A DNA stretch of 64,000 bases from Ichthyophis bannanicus (taxonomy: Eukaryota; Chordata; Amphibia; Gymnophiona; Ichthyophiidae). The notes below the pieces were generated by a model. The model searched no databases. It worked only from the letters and a program-made list of their open reading frames with translations, and was not told the DNA's origin. Made by a program: the position numbers and the translations under genes. Shown here one piece after another: positions 49,828 through 60,745 of the stretch (the first letter of the stretch is position 1; every line of letters starts with the position of its first letter). The stretch covers positions 207,141,156-207,205,155 of the forward strand of contig CM066037.1 in assembly GCA_033557465.1 (NCBI GenBank), given 5' to 3'.

Positions 49828-51890
49828 AGTTGGAAACTTACCCATACCAGAAATAATATTCAAAGGTGATGTAGCAGAGGAATTGAAACAAATCTCAATA
49901 AATCAACATAAGAACATAAGATATGCCATACTGGGTCAGACCAAGGTCCATCAAGCCCAGTATCCTGTTTCCAACAGTGGCCAATCTAGGTCATACGTAC
50001 CTAGCAGTTTCCCCAAAAGACACAGGTAATGCTTGTACTGGGTCAAGCATTGATATCCCTTCTTGGGGATATTGGGTCCCTTCTTAATAATGGTTTATGG
50101 ACCTTTCCTCCAGGAACTTGTCCAAACCTTTTTTAAACCCAGCTACACTAACAGTCTTTACTACATCCTCCGGTAACAAATTCCAGAGTTTGATTACACG
50201 TTGAGTGAAAAAATATTTTCTTTTATTAGTCTTAAATAGTTTACCCTGTAGCTTCATTGCGTATACCCTAATCTTTCTATATTCTGATAATGTAAACAAT
50301 TGATCTATGAAATCAAGAAGATATATTACAGTTATTTGATAAAGAGCAGCAAATCACCTAGACCAGATGCATACATCCCAGGATGATGAAAGAACTGAAA
50401 TATGAGATTGCATACTTACTTTTAGTAATCTGCAAACTGTCCTTAAAATAATTCATAGTACCTGAGGATTGGATAGTGGCCAATGTAACACCAATTTTTA
50501 AAAAGGGTTCAAGAGAACTACAGACCAGTGAACATGATGTCTCTACCAGGCAAAATGGTAGAAACCATTATAAAGAACAAAATTACTAAACATGTGGATA
50601 GTCATAGCTTAATAGCAGAAAGCCAACATGGATTTAGCCAAGGAAAGTCTTGTCTCACAAATCTGTTATATTTTTTCGAAGGTGTGCATAAACAGGTAGA
50701 TAAAGGTGAGTCAGTTGATACAGTATATCTGGATTTTCAGAAAGCCTTTGCAAAGGTCCCTCATGAGAGACTCTTGACGAAATTAAAAAGTCATGGGATA
50801 GGAGGCATTGTACTATTGAGGATTGGGAATTGGTTAAAAGATAGACAGCTCTAAATGGCCAATTTTCTCAATGGAGAAAGGTGAATAATGGAGTACCCCA
50901 GGGATCTGTGCTGGACCCACTGTTTTTTTTACATATTTATGAATGACCTAGAAATGGAAATAATGAGTGAGGTGATCAAATTTCCAGATGACACAAAATT
51001 ATTCAAAGTTGTTAAAATGCAAGAGGATGTGAAAAATTTCAAGAGGACCTTGAAAGATTGGGAGACTGGGAGTTCAAATGGCAGATTAAGGTTCCACATT
51101 AGGAATCACCACTCAGAAAAAGGATCTGGGTGTCATTGTGGATAGTACATTTAAACCCCCTGCCCAGTGTGCAGTGTGGCCAAGAAAGCAAATAGGATGC
51201 TAGGAATCATAATGAAAGGAATAGAAAATAAAATCAAGGCTATTATAATGGCTCTGTATCGCTCCATGGTGCAACCACATCTTGAATATTGTTACCATAT
51301 CTTAAAAAGGATGTAGCAGAACTGGAAAAGATACAGAGAAGAGCAGCCAAAATGGTAAAGGGGACGGAAGAATATCTTAAGGAGGAAAGGCTTTAAAGGT
51401 TAGGGCTCTTCAACTTGGAAAAGAGACGGCTGAGGGGAGATATGATAGAAGTCTATAAAATAATGAATGGAGTGGAACGGGTAAATGTAGATTGGTTGTT
51501 TACTCCTTCAAAAAGTAGAAAGACTAGGGGAGATACAGTACAATGAAGCTACAGTGTGACACATTTAAGATTAATTGGAGAAAATATTTTTTCACTCGGC
51601 GCGTAATCAAGCTTTGGAATTCATTACCGGAGGATGTAGTAAAAGCTGTTAGTGTAGCTCAGTTCAAAACAGGTTTGGATGAGTTCTTAGAGGAAAAGTC
51701 CATAAACCATTGTTAAAGAGAACTGTGCAAATCCACTGCTTGCTCCTGGGACAAGCAGCCTGGAATGTGTAAACCTTTGGGAACCCAACAGGTGCTTGAG
51801 ACCTGGAATGGCCACTGTTGGAAACAGGGTACTGGGCTTGAAGGACCGTTGGTCTGACTCAGTATGGCATATCTTATGTTCTTATGTTCA
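49828..51890 (+). mobile_element. CR1-delta: 5'-truncated CR1, RT to 3' end
   Basis: It begins in the RT N-terminal region (FKGDVAEELKQISIN). It contains SLPGKMVETIIKNKITKHVD, YLDFQKAFAKVPHE (50725-50765), GVPQGSVLDPL (50890-50925) and a decayed FADD (FPDD, 50985). The C-terminal block and a CR1 end at 51835-51890 (GGTCTGACTCAGTATGGCAT) follow. The Asp in KAFDK has become Ala at 50751 (GCA). Several indels are present. Another CR1 is nested at 49907-50309. Confidence 0.88.
49907..50309 (-). mobile_element. CR1 3' end nested in CR1-delta
   Basis: The minus-strand CR1 terminus starts at 49907 (CATAAGAACATAAGATATGC). Its frame 50299-50084 reads MFTLSEYRKIRVYAMKLQGK then IKLWNLLPEDVVKTVS. A clear 7-bp duplication AAATCAA flanks it (49900-49906 and 50310-50316), and CR1-delta is continuous across it. 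It is a 403-bp 5'-truncated copy in opposite orientation. Confidence 0.93.
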
Positions 51891-54800
51891 GCATCATTAA
51901 AGCTTTTTTGTGGTTTAAGACTGTTTGTCGCCCAGTCTCAATTTCAGTATCAACGCCAGGTCTATTAGAAATAAAACTCACATCATACACAACATCATGT
52001 CTGACAACAAACCCGATATCCTCTGTGTCACCGAGACATGGCTCACCGACACTGACCCAGCAATAGTAAACCAATTAACTAAACCTGACTATGCAGTATT
52101 TAACTGCCCGCGGCCTAGCAGGAGAGGAGGAGGAGTCCTAATTATTGCCAGAGCCTCCCTAATGTTCACAAACACGTCTCTAACTGCATCCGAAGGCATT
52201 GATATACTCAAGATTGAGAACAAAACGTCAATCATTTGTTTAGTCTATAGACCTCCCTCGGCCCACCACGAAACTTTGGCCGCTGCACTAGAAATCATCT
52301 CAACCTCTGCAATCAAGAAACAGCGAATCATACTGGGTGACCTGAACCTGCCATCCATACCCCCCTTGCAGGCTGACGCTTTCCTTGAAGCCATGAACCA
52401 GCTCGGATACGTCCAAATCATTCAGGAACCCACCCATAACAAAGGTAACACCTTAGATATGGTGTTCATACCACACGACATCCAACCAAACGAAATACAA
52501 AAACCCGAACCTCGAGTAACCCAGGTCCCATGGTCTGACCACTTCCTAATTGAATTTGAAATCCACTTACCATCCATAAAAGAAAAGTCTCAAGCCGACC
52601 CAAAAGCACATCAACAGAGGAAATTCCAAAAATTCAATAGTGAAGCATTGGTAACTTCTATATCTGCACATTTTGAGTATACCCTCACGGACCTAGATAA
52701 GCTGGTAGTCATATGGAACTCAGGGATCGAAGCAGCAGCAAGACCAACCTGGAAAGCCACAAACGCAGCAGCAAGAACAAAAACCGAACCATGGTACTCT
52801 CCTACTCTATGCAGAATGAAAAGAGAGCTACGCAAACTGGAAAAGAAATGGAGGAAAACGCAAACCGAGGAAGGCAAGCAACTATACCTAACACTCCTCA
52901 TGAAATACAAGAATGAGGTCAACCTCGCAAAAAAGAGCCACCACACTAACCTACTCAATAAAGCTCTTAATAGACCCAGAGAGCTTTTTGAGCTTGTCAA
53001 GTCACTCACCAAAACCTCCCAGAACACTGTCTATGCAGACGAAATAAAGGCCCAGACGCTTGCTGACCACTACGCCAAGAAACTACACCCGCAACTACCC
53101 ACAATCATCGATCAAAGCATGTAATTAGTCCTCACCCCTTGAGAAACCGACACTGTCTCGCAAGCAGACTCTGCAGCAGAATGGAACACCTTCCAGCAAT
53201 TAGGTGAACAACAGATCATAAACATCATATCTAATTTAAACACCACTACCTCCCCTCTTGACCCATGCCCAGCCGCTTGGATAAAAGCAACTAAGAAGGA
53301 AATCGCAAAACCTATCGCTTACATTGTTAACCAGTCACTCCAACAAGGTATCATGCCGACCCATCTCAAGAGATCACTTATAAGACCCATCTTAAAGAAC
53401 AAATCTTTCAACAAAAGTGACCCTGCATCATATCGCCCGATCTCAAGCATAGCATTCTTAGCTAAAACAATCGAAAAAGCGGTTCAGCAACAACTGCAAG
53501 ATCACATAGACGATAGAAAAGCCTTGGATAAGCATCAATATGGGTTTCGTCAGCATCACGGAGTAGAAACACTACTGCTGGCACTCCTTGACAATCTCCT
53601 CAGGGGTCTCGAAAACAAAAATGCTATGTTCATACTTATATTCATTGACATTTCAGCTGCATTTGATACAGTTCACCACAGCACCCTCTTAAACCGTCTT
53701 GCCTCCATAGGTATAGCAGGGACCCCCCTAAAATGGTTTGCATCATATATATCCAATAGGATGCAACAAGTTCAGTTCAACAATGATAAAGCTGATGCCT
53801 TCCCCCAAACCCAGGGGATTCCTCAAGGGTCTGCCTTATCATCTCTCTTATTCAATTTGTATATAAAACCGGTCTGCGAGATCTTTCAGAAACGCAACAT
53901 CAATTACCACATCTATGCCGACGATGTGATGCTGTATACGCACCTTGACATAACACAACCAGATTTCACTCCACTAGAAGAATGCCTTGACATGCTCCAA
54001 TCATGGCTTCAACAAAACAACATGTCTATAAACCACAAGAAAACAGAGGTCATGTTTATCTCCAAGAAAACCAACTTCATTCCGCCCACCACAGTCACCC
54101 TTAACAAAAACATATATAATACGAAACCTGCAATAAAATATCTAGGAGTCCTACTGGACTGCAACCTTAGGATGGATAAACACCTCCGAACAATCAACCG
54201 AGCCATTTTTTACAAACTGAAAGTTCTGCAACCACTTCGCAATATCCTCGAAAAATCTGACTTTAGGACTGTTGCACAAGCTCTCATTATTCACCACCTG
54301 GACTACTGCAACGCCATTCTGCAAGGGCTTCCGAAGAACACCCTAAACATCTTGCAAATGGCTCAAAATGTTGCTGCAAGAGTCATCATGGAAAAAAAAG
54401 TCACAGACCACATAACCCCAGTACTAATGGAACTGCATTGGCTCCCAGTGGCCGCTCACATCATTTTCAAACTTCTCATAACAACGTTTAAACTCATCCA
54501 TAACATCGCACCATCCTACCTCGATAACCTAATCGCTATTCAACCACACAACAGGAACAGAAAAACCATAAATCTCAACGCTCTCTGTGTTCCGACCAGC
54601 ATAAGAGCTGTCAAAGCAGAAACAAGCAATAGGGCATTCACATATACAGCACCAATCCACAGGAACCAGCTCCCACACGAGTTGAGACTCACAAACAACT
54701 TGAGTGAATTTAGAAGGAAACTTAAAACCCATTTATTTCAGACCCACTACAACCTGACCTAAGTGCGATACTCTACCTCAACCAGATGACTTTTGCCTGC

Positions 54801-55078
54801 CACAGCGGCATTTGGAATACTGGCATGTAATCATGTATAAATTGTATATTTTGGGCCCCTCCCACGCTATTGCAATCAAATGTATACCCAGATCTGTGTG
54901 CCCCAACTAAATGTATATTGTATCCAATTGATTCTCCTGTGTTATGTAAATCATTGCCTAATCGAAATGTAAATCTAAAAAACTCACTGTATTGTATGAT
55001 ACATTATGATTCTGTAAAGTAAACCGCTGCTGATCGTAGGAAGCAGCGGTATACAAATGTTTACTAAATAAATAAATA
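51891..55078 (+). mobile_element. L2-D: nearly intact L2-type LINE
   Basis: It directly abuts the CR1-delta 3' end. It carries one ORF2 frame (51925-54762) with two stops and a 3' UTR with a 9-bp perfect hairpin, ACCGCTGCT/AGCAGCGGT (55023-55031 and 55042-55050). The tail is AAATAAATAAATA. The 5' end is short, and the ORF may lack a few N-terminal residues. Confidence 0.9.
51925..54762 (+). pseudogene. L2 ORF2: APE endonuclease and RT, two stops
   Basis: This is a single frame of about 945 codons interrupted only by TAA at 53122-53124 and TGA near 53140, 6 codons apart. The endonuclease has INARSIRNK, Glu37 in VTETWL, YRPPSAHHE, GDLNLP (138-143) and SDH (204-206). RT in the second part (from 53353) has FIDISAAFDTVHH (Asp99, Asp105), GIPQGSALSSLLFNLY and YADD (189-192). 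It ends with LHWLPVAAHIIFKLL and a C-terminal LKTHLFQTHY. Length and domain order are those of a complete L2-clade ORF2. It is the best-preserved full LINE protein in the window and close to L2-A in the RT region. Confidence 0.92.
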
Positions 55079-56079
55079 CATTTGTGTTCAATGATTCCGT
55101 ATGGAGGACCAGCAGACCCCAGTGGCAACTGACTTGTACTCACAGAGCATCCCCTTCTGGTGACAATACATATATGTTTGTAAACTACCAACTTACATGT
55201 TTAGGTTGGCAAGTTTCCTATGTTGATTTTTACTATGGATAAATTTGTTAAATGGCTCCTCCATCTCTATATGTTGGCAAATATATGTACACTCCTGCAT
55301 GTCTTTATATGTATTTTAGAAAAGGCTCCACATTCGTGTATACATTGTGCAAATCCTGAACTGGAAATCTCAATTCTGATCTCCTTGTACTATCTAAAAT
55401 TTGCCTTTAATTCTGATATTTATAAATTTGCACTGTAATTCACTTTCTTTTGGATTACAACAAAGATTTCTTCACTGTTTCTAGATTGTTTAGACTTGTT
55501 TTCTCGGGTTGCACCCCAAGAGACCATATCACTCCTGTCTTATGTAAATTCCGTAGGATACTGCTATGTGTTAGGGTAAAGTGTGAGCTGTTAATGGTAA
55601 TTTTTAAGACTGTCCATGAGCTTGGAGCATTTGATGTCACATATTGGAACAAACATTCTTTATGATCTAGATTCCTGCACTCATCACAGGATATGCTTCC
55701 TAGCTATGTACCACAAAACAATACTGGCCTTGGGGTCCACCAGCACCATTTTGAAGTATCAGCCTAGCAGGGCATATGCAACTGGGGAATGGTACTGCCC
55801 GTTTGGACTAATGGGACCTGAGGATGGACTAAGGTGGGTCAGGAAGGGTACTGGTGCAGTTTTCCTTTCAACAGGGGAGGAGGGGGCATGTCTATGAACT
55901 CCTTTTTGTAAAAAATGAACACAATTTAGCTTTTATTTTTTAAAATGAAACACAGTTGAAAATATTAATTTCCCATTCTGTTTAAAAGAAAGCACATCTC
56001 TGTTAGTTACTGAATAAGGACCACTGAAAGCTGCCACTAATAGGAATAGAAGTGAAGTAGACTCAAATATTTTCAGATG
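55079..56079. other. No intact gene; L2 relic inside
   Basis: 55480-55665 in the plus frame reads CTPRDHITPVLCKFRRILLC and LLMVIFKTVHELG, a decayed L2 ORF2 C-terminus (family motif DHITPVLxxLHWLPV). The remainder shows no domain, and small frames are unconvincing. Confidence 0.55.
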
Positions 56080-56520
56080 GATGTACTTACGAGGAGCTAA
56101 TTAACTAAAAGTGGATAAATCAATTAGGCCAGATGGGATACATCTAAAAGATATTAAGGAAATTTAGAGAAGCCTTAGATGCTTTACTATCTGATTTTAT
56201 CCAAACTTTCTTTTAGCATTGGAAGTGGTTCCAAAGAACTTGAGAAAGGTACATACGGTTCCCTGTCACAAGCGTGGAAGTAAGTAAGGGACTGAGAACT
56301 ACAGACTGGCTAATTTGACTTCAATTATGAGCAAATTGATGAAATCACTGCTAAAACAGAAGATAGTGCAATTTCTGGAATCCAATGGATACAGTATCTG
56401 AGGCAGAATGAGGTCACCAGGGGCTAGTTTTGTCAGACCAATCTAATCCATTTCTTTGACTGTGTAATCAGAGATAGCAGGGAAGAACTCTGGATGGTAC
56501 TTGAATTTTAGCAAAGCCTT
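56080..56520 (+). mobile_element. CR1-2 RT relic
   Basis: Segments KVDKSIRPDGIHLK-like (56110-56150), EVVPKNLRKVHTVPCHKRGS (56225-56280), the NYRLANLTSI block and FLESNGYSI resemble the CR1-2 RT at 45300-45700. Stops and frameshifts are frequent. It ends at FNTVS (56520-56530), where a main-family CR1 ORF1 begins. Confidence 0.65.
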
Positions 56521-57614
56521 TAACACAGTTTCAATTGTCTTGGTACATGTGGGAAGGAGATTCTGGAAGCCAAATTGAGGCTTTTAGGTAGAGAGTTAAA
56601 ATCCAAAACCTTCAGAGTAGCATTTTTAGAAATTTTACCCATTCCACAAGCAGTACCCAAGAGGCAGGAAGAGCTCCGGAGTCTCATTCTGTAGATGAGA
56701 TAGTGGTATGGAGAGAAGGGGTTTAGATTTGCTAGGAAATGGGAAACATTCTGGGGAAGACGCAACCTATTACGAAAAGATTGATTCTACCTTAAACGGG
56801 GTAGAACAAGGCTACTGGCAAGAATGTTTAAAAAGGAGATAGAACGGCTTTTAAACTAGAACCTAAGGGAAAGATGACAGTCACTTAAGAGTACAGTATA
56901 TGATGAATGATAAAGTATCTTTGAAGGATATTATCAAAACAGACAAGTTAGGGTATCCCAATTTTTTTTTTTAGTGCCATCAAGTCAGTGTTGACTCAGC
57001 TACCTCTGGGTTTCCTTGGCAATGTATCACTGGAAGTAGATTGCCAGCCTTTTCTTCTGAGGCAATGGAGGGTAAAGTGACTTGCCCAAAGTCACAGTGA
57101 GTGCCAGTGGGAATTGAACCCTTGATCTTCTGAGTACTAGGCAGTTGCTCTAACCACTAGGCTACTCCTCCACTCCATCTTCTGGGTACTAGGCAGTTGC
57201 TCTAACCACTAGGCTACTCCTCCACTCCAATATCCCAATAGAGAGGTTGCAATAAAGGCAAAAGTACCCCAAGTGCCTTTAAGTAAAGAGCAGACAGAGT
57301 TGAAAAATTGTAAAGTATCCCAGTCAACTAAACAGGTTATAAACACAAAGAAAAAACATTCTTTGAAATGTTTGCATGCAAATGCTAGATGCCAAAAAAG
57401 CATATGCAAGAATACATAGCAATGAATGAAGAGCTAGACATAATAGGCATCTGGTGGAAGGGGGATAATCAGAGGGACATTGTGATACCAAGGAAGAAAT
57501 TATATCACAGTGGTGATAATTCAGAGGAATTCAAACAAATCTCAGTGAATCTGGAAGATGCAATAGGGCAAACTGACAAACTAAAAAGTAGCAAATCATA
57601 AGAACCAGATGAAA
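56521..57614 (+). mobile_element. CR1-epsilon piece 1: ORF1 end, endonuclease, RT start (internally deleted)
   Basis: 56530-56850 matches the ORF1 esterase C-terminal half (compare 5275-5610). 56850-57510 matches the ORF2 start and part of the endonuclease (DIIGIWWKGDNQRDIVIPRK). At about 57513 it jumps to the RT N-terminal EEFKQISVNLEDAIGQTDKL, so most of the endonuclease is deleted. A SINE is inserted at 56965-57229. The copy continues after Tc1 at 60651. Confidence 0.8.
56965..57229 (-). mobile_element. tRNA-derived SINE with a RTE-like 3' tail and duplicated head
   Basis: On the minus strand the head is GGAGTGGAGGAGTAGCCTAG TGGTTAGAGCA (box A) with box B GGGTTCAATTCCC. The core TGGGCAAGTCACTTTACCC follows, and the tail GAGTCAACACTGACTTGATG GCACT ends in poly-A. 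The tail matches the RTE 3' end at 26950-26985 (GACTCCGACTCGACGGCACT). About 51 bp of the head is present twice in tandem (57127-57177 and 57179-57229). Confidence 0.85.
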
Positions 57615-57823
57615 TACAGTTGTGGTCCACATTATTGGCACCCTTGCAGTTCAACCCCTTAATGCCCAATATCTCCAAAAACAAAAATTGTCTAGTGAAA
57701 TGACTTTGGACTACATATGCACACATATTTGACATGTAAAAGATTCAAATAAAACAAGACCAATTTAAAAAGGAAATAATAGGAAATAGTATAAAACTGG
57801 GACATTGCCAGGACATGATTACT

Positions 57824-58587
57824 AAAACAAAATCCAAAAAACTTCTAAAAAACACTCAAATACAACAAAAATTTATGCAAAACAATCGTGATGATCAGTC
57901 TTAACACATATAATCTTCACATGTGTATAGTTGCGGTTAACTCCAATTCATATGCAGAAGTAGATCTCAGTACCCTTGGGCCAGTGTTTACCGTGACTAT
58001 CTGTAACCCAGTCACAAACACTATTATATATAGCCCATTTCACATCAGCGACCTCTTTTGCATAAAAACCCCCCGGTAACTGGAGAGCCAAGCAAATAAA
58101 CTTATCTTGCATTCATTGTAGATATGATGTTTTCGGCAATCCAACCCCGATGCCTCAGACCAAGCGCTTACAAGCGTTTCGCGACTTAAATCGCTTCCTC
58201 GGGGGGAATACTACATCAAAAATAAACAACCATCAATATAGAAAAATACAAAAAGACCCATCTACCTATATTATATCTAAAACACTCCCTAACTTATCTT
58301 TACAAATACAAAAACTCCATACACGTACTGATACTGATGTGAAATGGGCTATATATAATGGTGTTTGTGACTGAGTTACAGATAGTCACGGTAAACACTG
58401 GCCCAAGGGTACTGAGACCTACTTCTGCATATGAATTGGAGTTAACCGCGACTATACACATGTGAAGATTATAAATGTGTTAAGACTGATCATCACGATT
58501 GTTTTGCATACATTTTTGTTGTATTTGAGTGTTTTTTAGAAGTTTTTTGGATTACGTACACTCTAATAGTGACCAAAGTATTTTTGT
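57824..58587. mobile_element. Penelope-like palindrome in Tc1, 14-bp target duplication
   Basis: AGGACATGATTACT flanks it on both sides (57810-57823 and 58588-58601). Arms of about 215 bp (57834-58055 and 58338-58553) are inverted copies. On the minus strand 58155-58205 reads CCGAGGA, a GCGA/UCGC stem, then GAAAC and a GCTTGTAAGC stem. This is close to the hammerhead core of PLE ends, with one core base changed. No protein is encoded. Confidence 0.72.
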
Positions 58588-58772
58588 AGGACATGATTAC
58601 TGGCACCCTTATAAACATTTCAAATTAGTTTGAACAGAAGAATTACATTCCTATTACAGTAAAATTAGACACAACTGTGATCAATTGCCAGTACTCATAG
58701 ACTTAAATCCAGCAATGCATGATCGCTCTAATGTTGAAAATGGCCATATTCACTTCCTGTTCCATTTTTATA

Positions 58773-59793
58773 ATGGTGAAAACAAGAGAGCTTCCTGAGA
58801 CTGTCCGAAAAGCCATTATCACCAGACATCAAACTTCAAAGGGGTATAAGACCATCTCCAAAGACCTTGGGATTCCTGTGTCTACAGTTCACAATGTTAT
58901 CAAAAATGTTTCTGCTGAAGGAACTGTCAAGAACCTCCCAGGACATGGTAGAAAGAGGAAAATTAATCCAAGAAATCCTTGAAGGTCAGAGCGAACTGTT
59001 GTTAAAACATTGTGAACAATATCCAAAGAGCTTAAAGCTGACTTGGAGCAATCTGGAGCGATGTTTTCAATCCTCACCATATGCCGTGCAGTAAACAAAG
59101 AAGGACTTCATCGGCAAAGGCCAAGGATTTCCCCACTGAAAGACAGACATAAAAAGGCACACCTGATCTTTGCCAAAACCCACCTTGAGAAACCACAATC
59201 CTTCTGGAAAAATGTTCTGTGGACAGATGAAACCAAACTTGAGTTTTTTGGCAATGCAGACCAATGATATCTTTACAGGTGAAAAAATGAAGCTTATACG
59301 GAAAAAACACCCTTCCTACAGTTAAATATGGTGGAGGTTCCATAATGTTGTAGGGCTGTTTTGCTGCCTCAGGAACTGGAGGCCTGGAACATATTAAAGG
59401 AATAATGAAGTCAGAGGAGTACCAAGGTATTTTGGAGTGAAATGTGCTACCTAGTCTCAGAAAGCTAAGTCTGGGTTGAAGGTCATGGATCCTTCAGCCA
59501 GACAATGACCCAAATATACATCCAAAAGAACAAAAGAATGGTTAAAAAGGAAAAAATGGACTGTTTTAAACTGGCCAGCAATGAGTCCTGATCTCAATTC
59601 AATCGAGAACCTTAGGAAAGAGCTGAAATCTGCCATTTGTAAAATGAATCCTGGAAACATTCATAAGCTGAAACAAATCATAATTGAAGAGTGGGAGAAA
59701 CTAACAGCAGACAGATGTACAAAACCTATAGATGGTTGCAAGAAATGTTTGGAGGCTGTCATCACTGCCAAGGGTTGTGCAGCCAAACATTAG
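58773..59793 (+). pseudogene. Tc1 transposase (DD34E type), several frameshifts
   Basis: The N-terminus MVKTRELPETVRKAIITRHQ continues with YKTISKDLGIPVSTVHNVIK, the paired-like helix-turn-helix, and GRKRKINPR. It then breaks at 58982. Later frames give KDRHKKAHLIFAKTHLEKPQ and NVLWTDETKLEFFG (first Asp). They also give LQPDNDP (second Asp, about 59503) and MSPDLNSIENL (Glu, about 59607), followed by IIEEWEKL. The catalytic set is recognisable, but at least three frame changes and some stops break it. It is a cut-and-paste enzyme in intact relatives. Confidence 0.88.
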
Positions 59794-59899
59794 TGAAGGG
59801 TGCCATTAATCCAGTCCAGATCAGATTTTGTTTTTTTTCTCAGAAATTACTACATCTACATTGCACAGACATCTTTTGTTTGTTGTACAGTTTTGAACA

Positions 59900-60528
59900 C
59901 AGCGCCGTACCTAGCTCTGTGTGAGTGGTGCAACTGCACAGGGCGCAAAGAAATAAGGGTGCATTTGGGGCTGCCCACCTTTGTTCTCCCCCCCCAACGC
60001 TATCTGCCCTTGCCCAGCCGCCACCACTTTTAGTGTTGCCTTGGTGGTGGCAGTGGCAATGGCAGCAGAAGATAGGACATCCAATTTTTAAAAAAACAAC
60101 GCAGGTCTTTCCAACCACACTTGCATGGAGGTCTGATCCCTCCCTCCTCTAATGTATGCTCGTGTCAGCCATTCAAGTGCAGAGTTGCAAAGACCTGCAT
60201 TTGAATGGCTGGTCTAGTCCCTCCCTCCTCTGACATGAGCATACATCAGAGGAGGGAGGGATCAGACTAGCAGGCAAGCGCACAGTAGGAAAGACCTGTG
60301 TTGTTTTTTTAAAACTGGATGTCTTATCTTCTGCTGACATTACCACTGCTGCCGCCAAGGCAACATGAAAAGCGGCAGCAGTGGCTGGGCAAGGGCCGGC
60401 AGTGCAGGGAAGAACCGGCTGGATATGGAGGTAGGATGGGAGATACCGGGCATGGGAAAAATGACAGGGGTGGGGGCCACCAAATGTGCAAGTTGCACGG
60501 GTAGCATTTATGGCTTGGTACAGCCTTG
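59900..60528. mobile_element. hAT-type MITE, 629 bp
   Basis: It is inserted in the Tc1 3' region with an 8-bp duplication TTTGAACA (59892-59899 and 60529-60536). The ends are CAGCGCCGTACCTAGC and, inverted, CAAGGCTGTACCAAGC. The body is a foldback. 60003-60180 is repeated inverted at 60205-60400, with AGGAGGGAGGGATCAGAC at the inner end. No gene is present. Confidence 0.9.
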
Positions 60529-60650
60529 TTTGAACATGCTATTAAAATATTATGATGACATACAGTTGGAAGATTTCCAATTATTTCTCAAGATATTGTA
60601 CACAACCTACCTAAAATGCAAGGGTGCCAATAATGTTGACCATAACTGTA

Positions 60651-60745
60651 CACTCCAGAGTACTGAAAGAACTAAAAAATAAAACTGCAGATCCACAATT
60701 AGTATTTTGTAACCTATCATCAAAATTGTCTATGGTATCTGAACA
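60651..60745 (+). mobile_element. CR1-epsilon piece 2: RT
   Basis: CTCCAGAGTACTGAAAGAAC matches CR1 PRVLKELK (7180-7200) and continues to the VPEDW-like stretch (VSEH) at 60740. It is cut by the TIR element. Confidence 0.78.

Larger units (their letters stand above)
57617..60648 (+). mobile_element. Tc1-type transposon, complete ends, with two nested inserts
   Basis: The ends are CAGTTGTGGTCCACATTATT and, inverted, CAGTTATGGTCAACATTATT GGCACCC. TA flanks it (57615-57616 and 60649-60650), and CR1-epsilon continues on both sides. Inserts are a Penelope-like palindrome (57824-58587) and a hAT MITE (59900-60528). Without them the element would be about 1.64 kb, a normal Tc1 length. The outer part is also found at 39026-40008. 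Confidence 0.93.
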
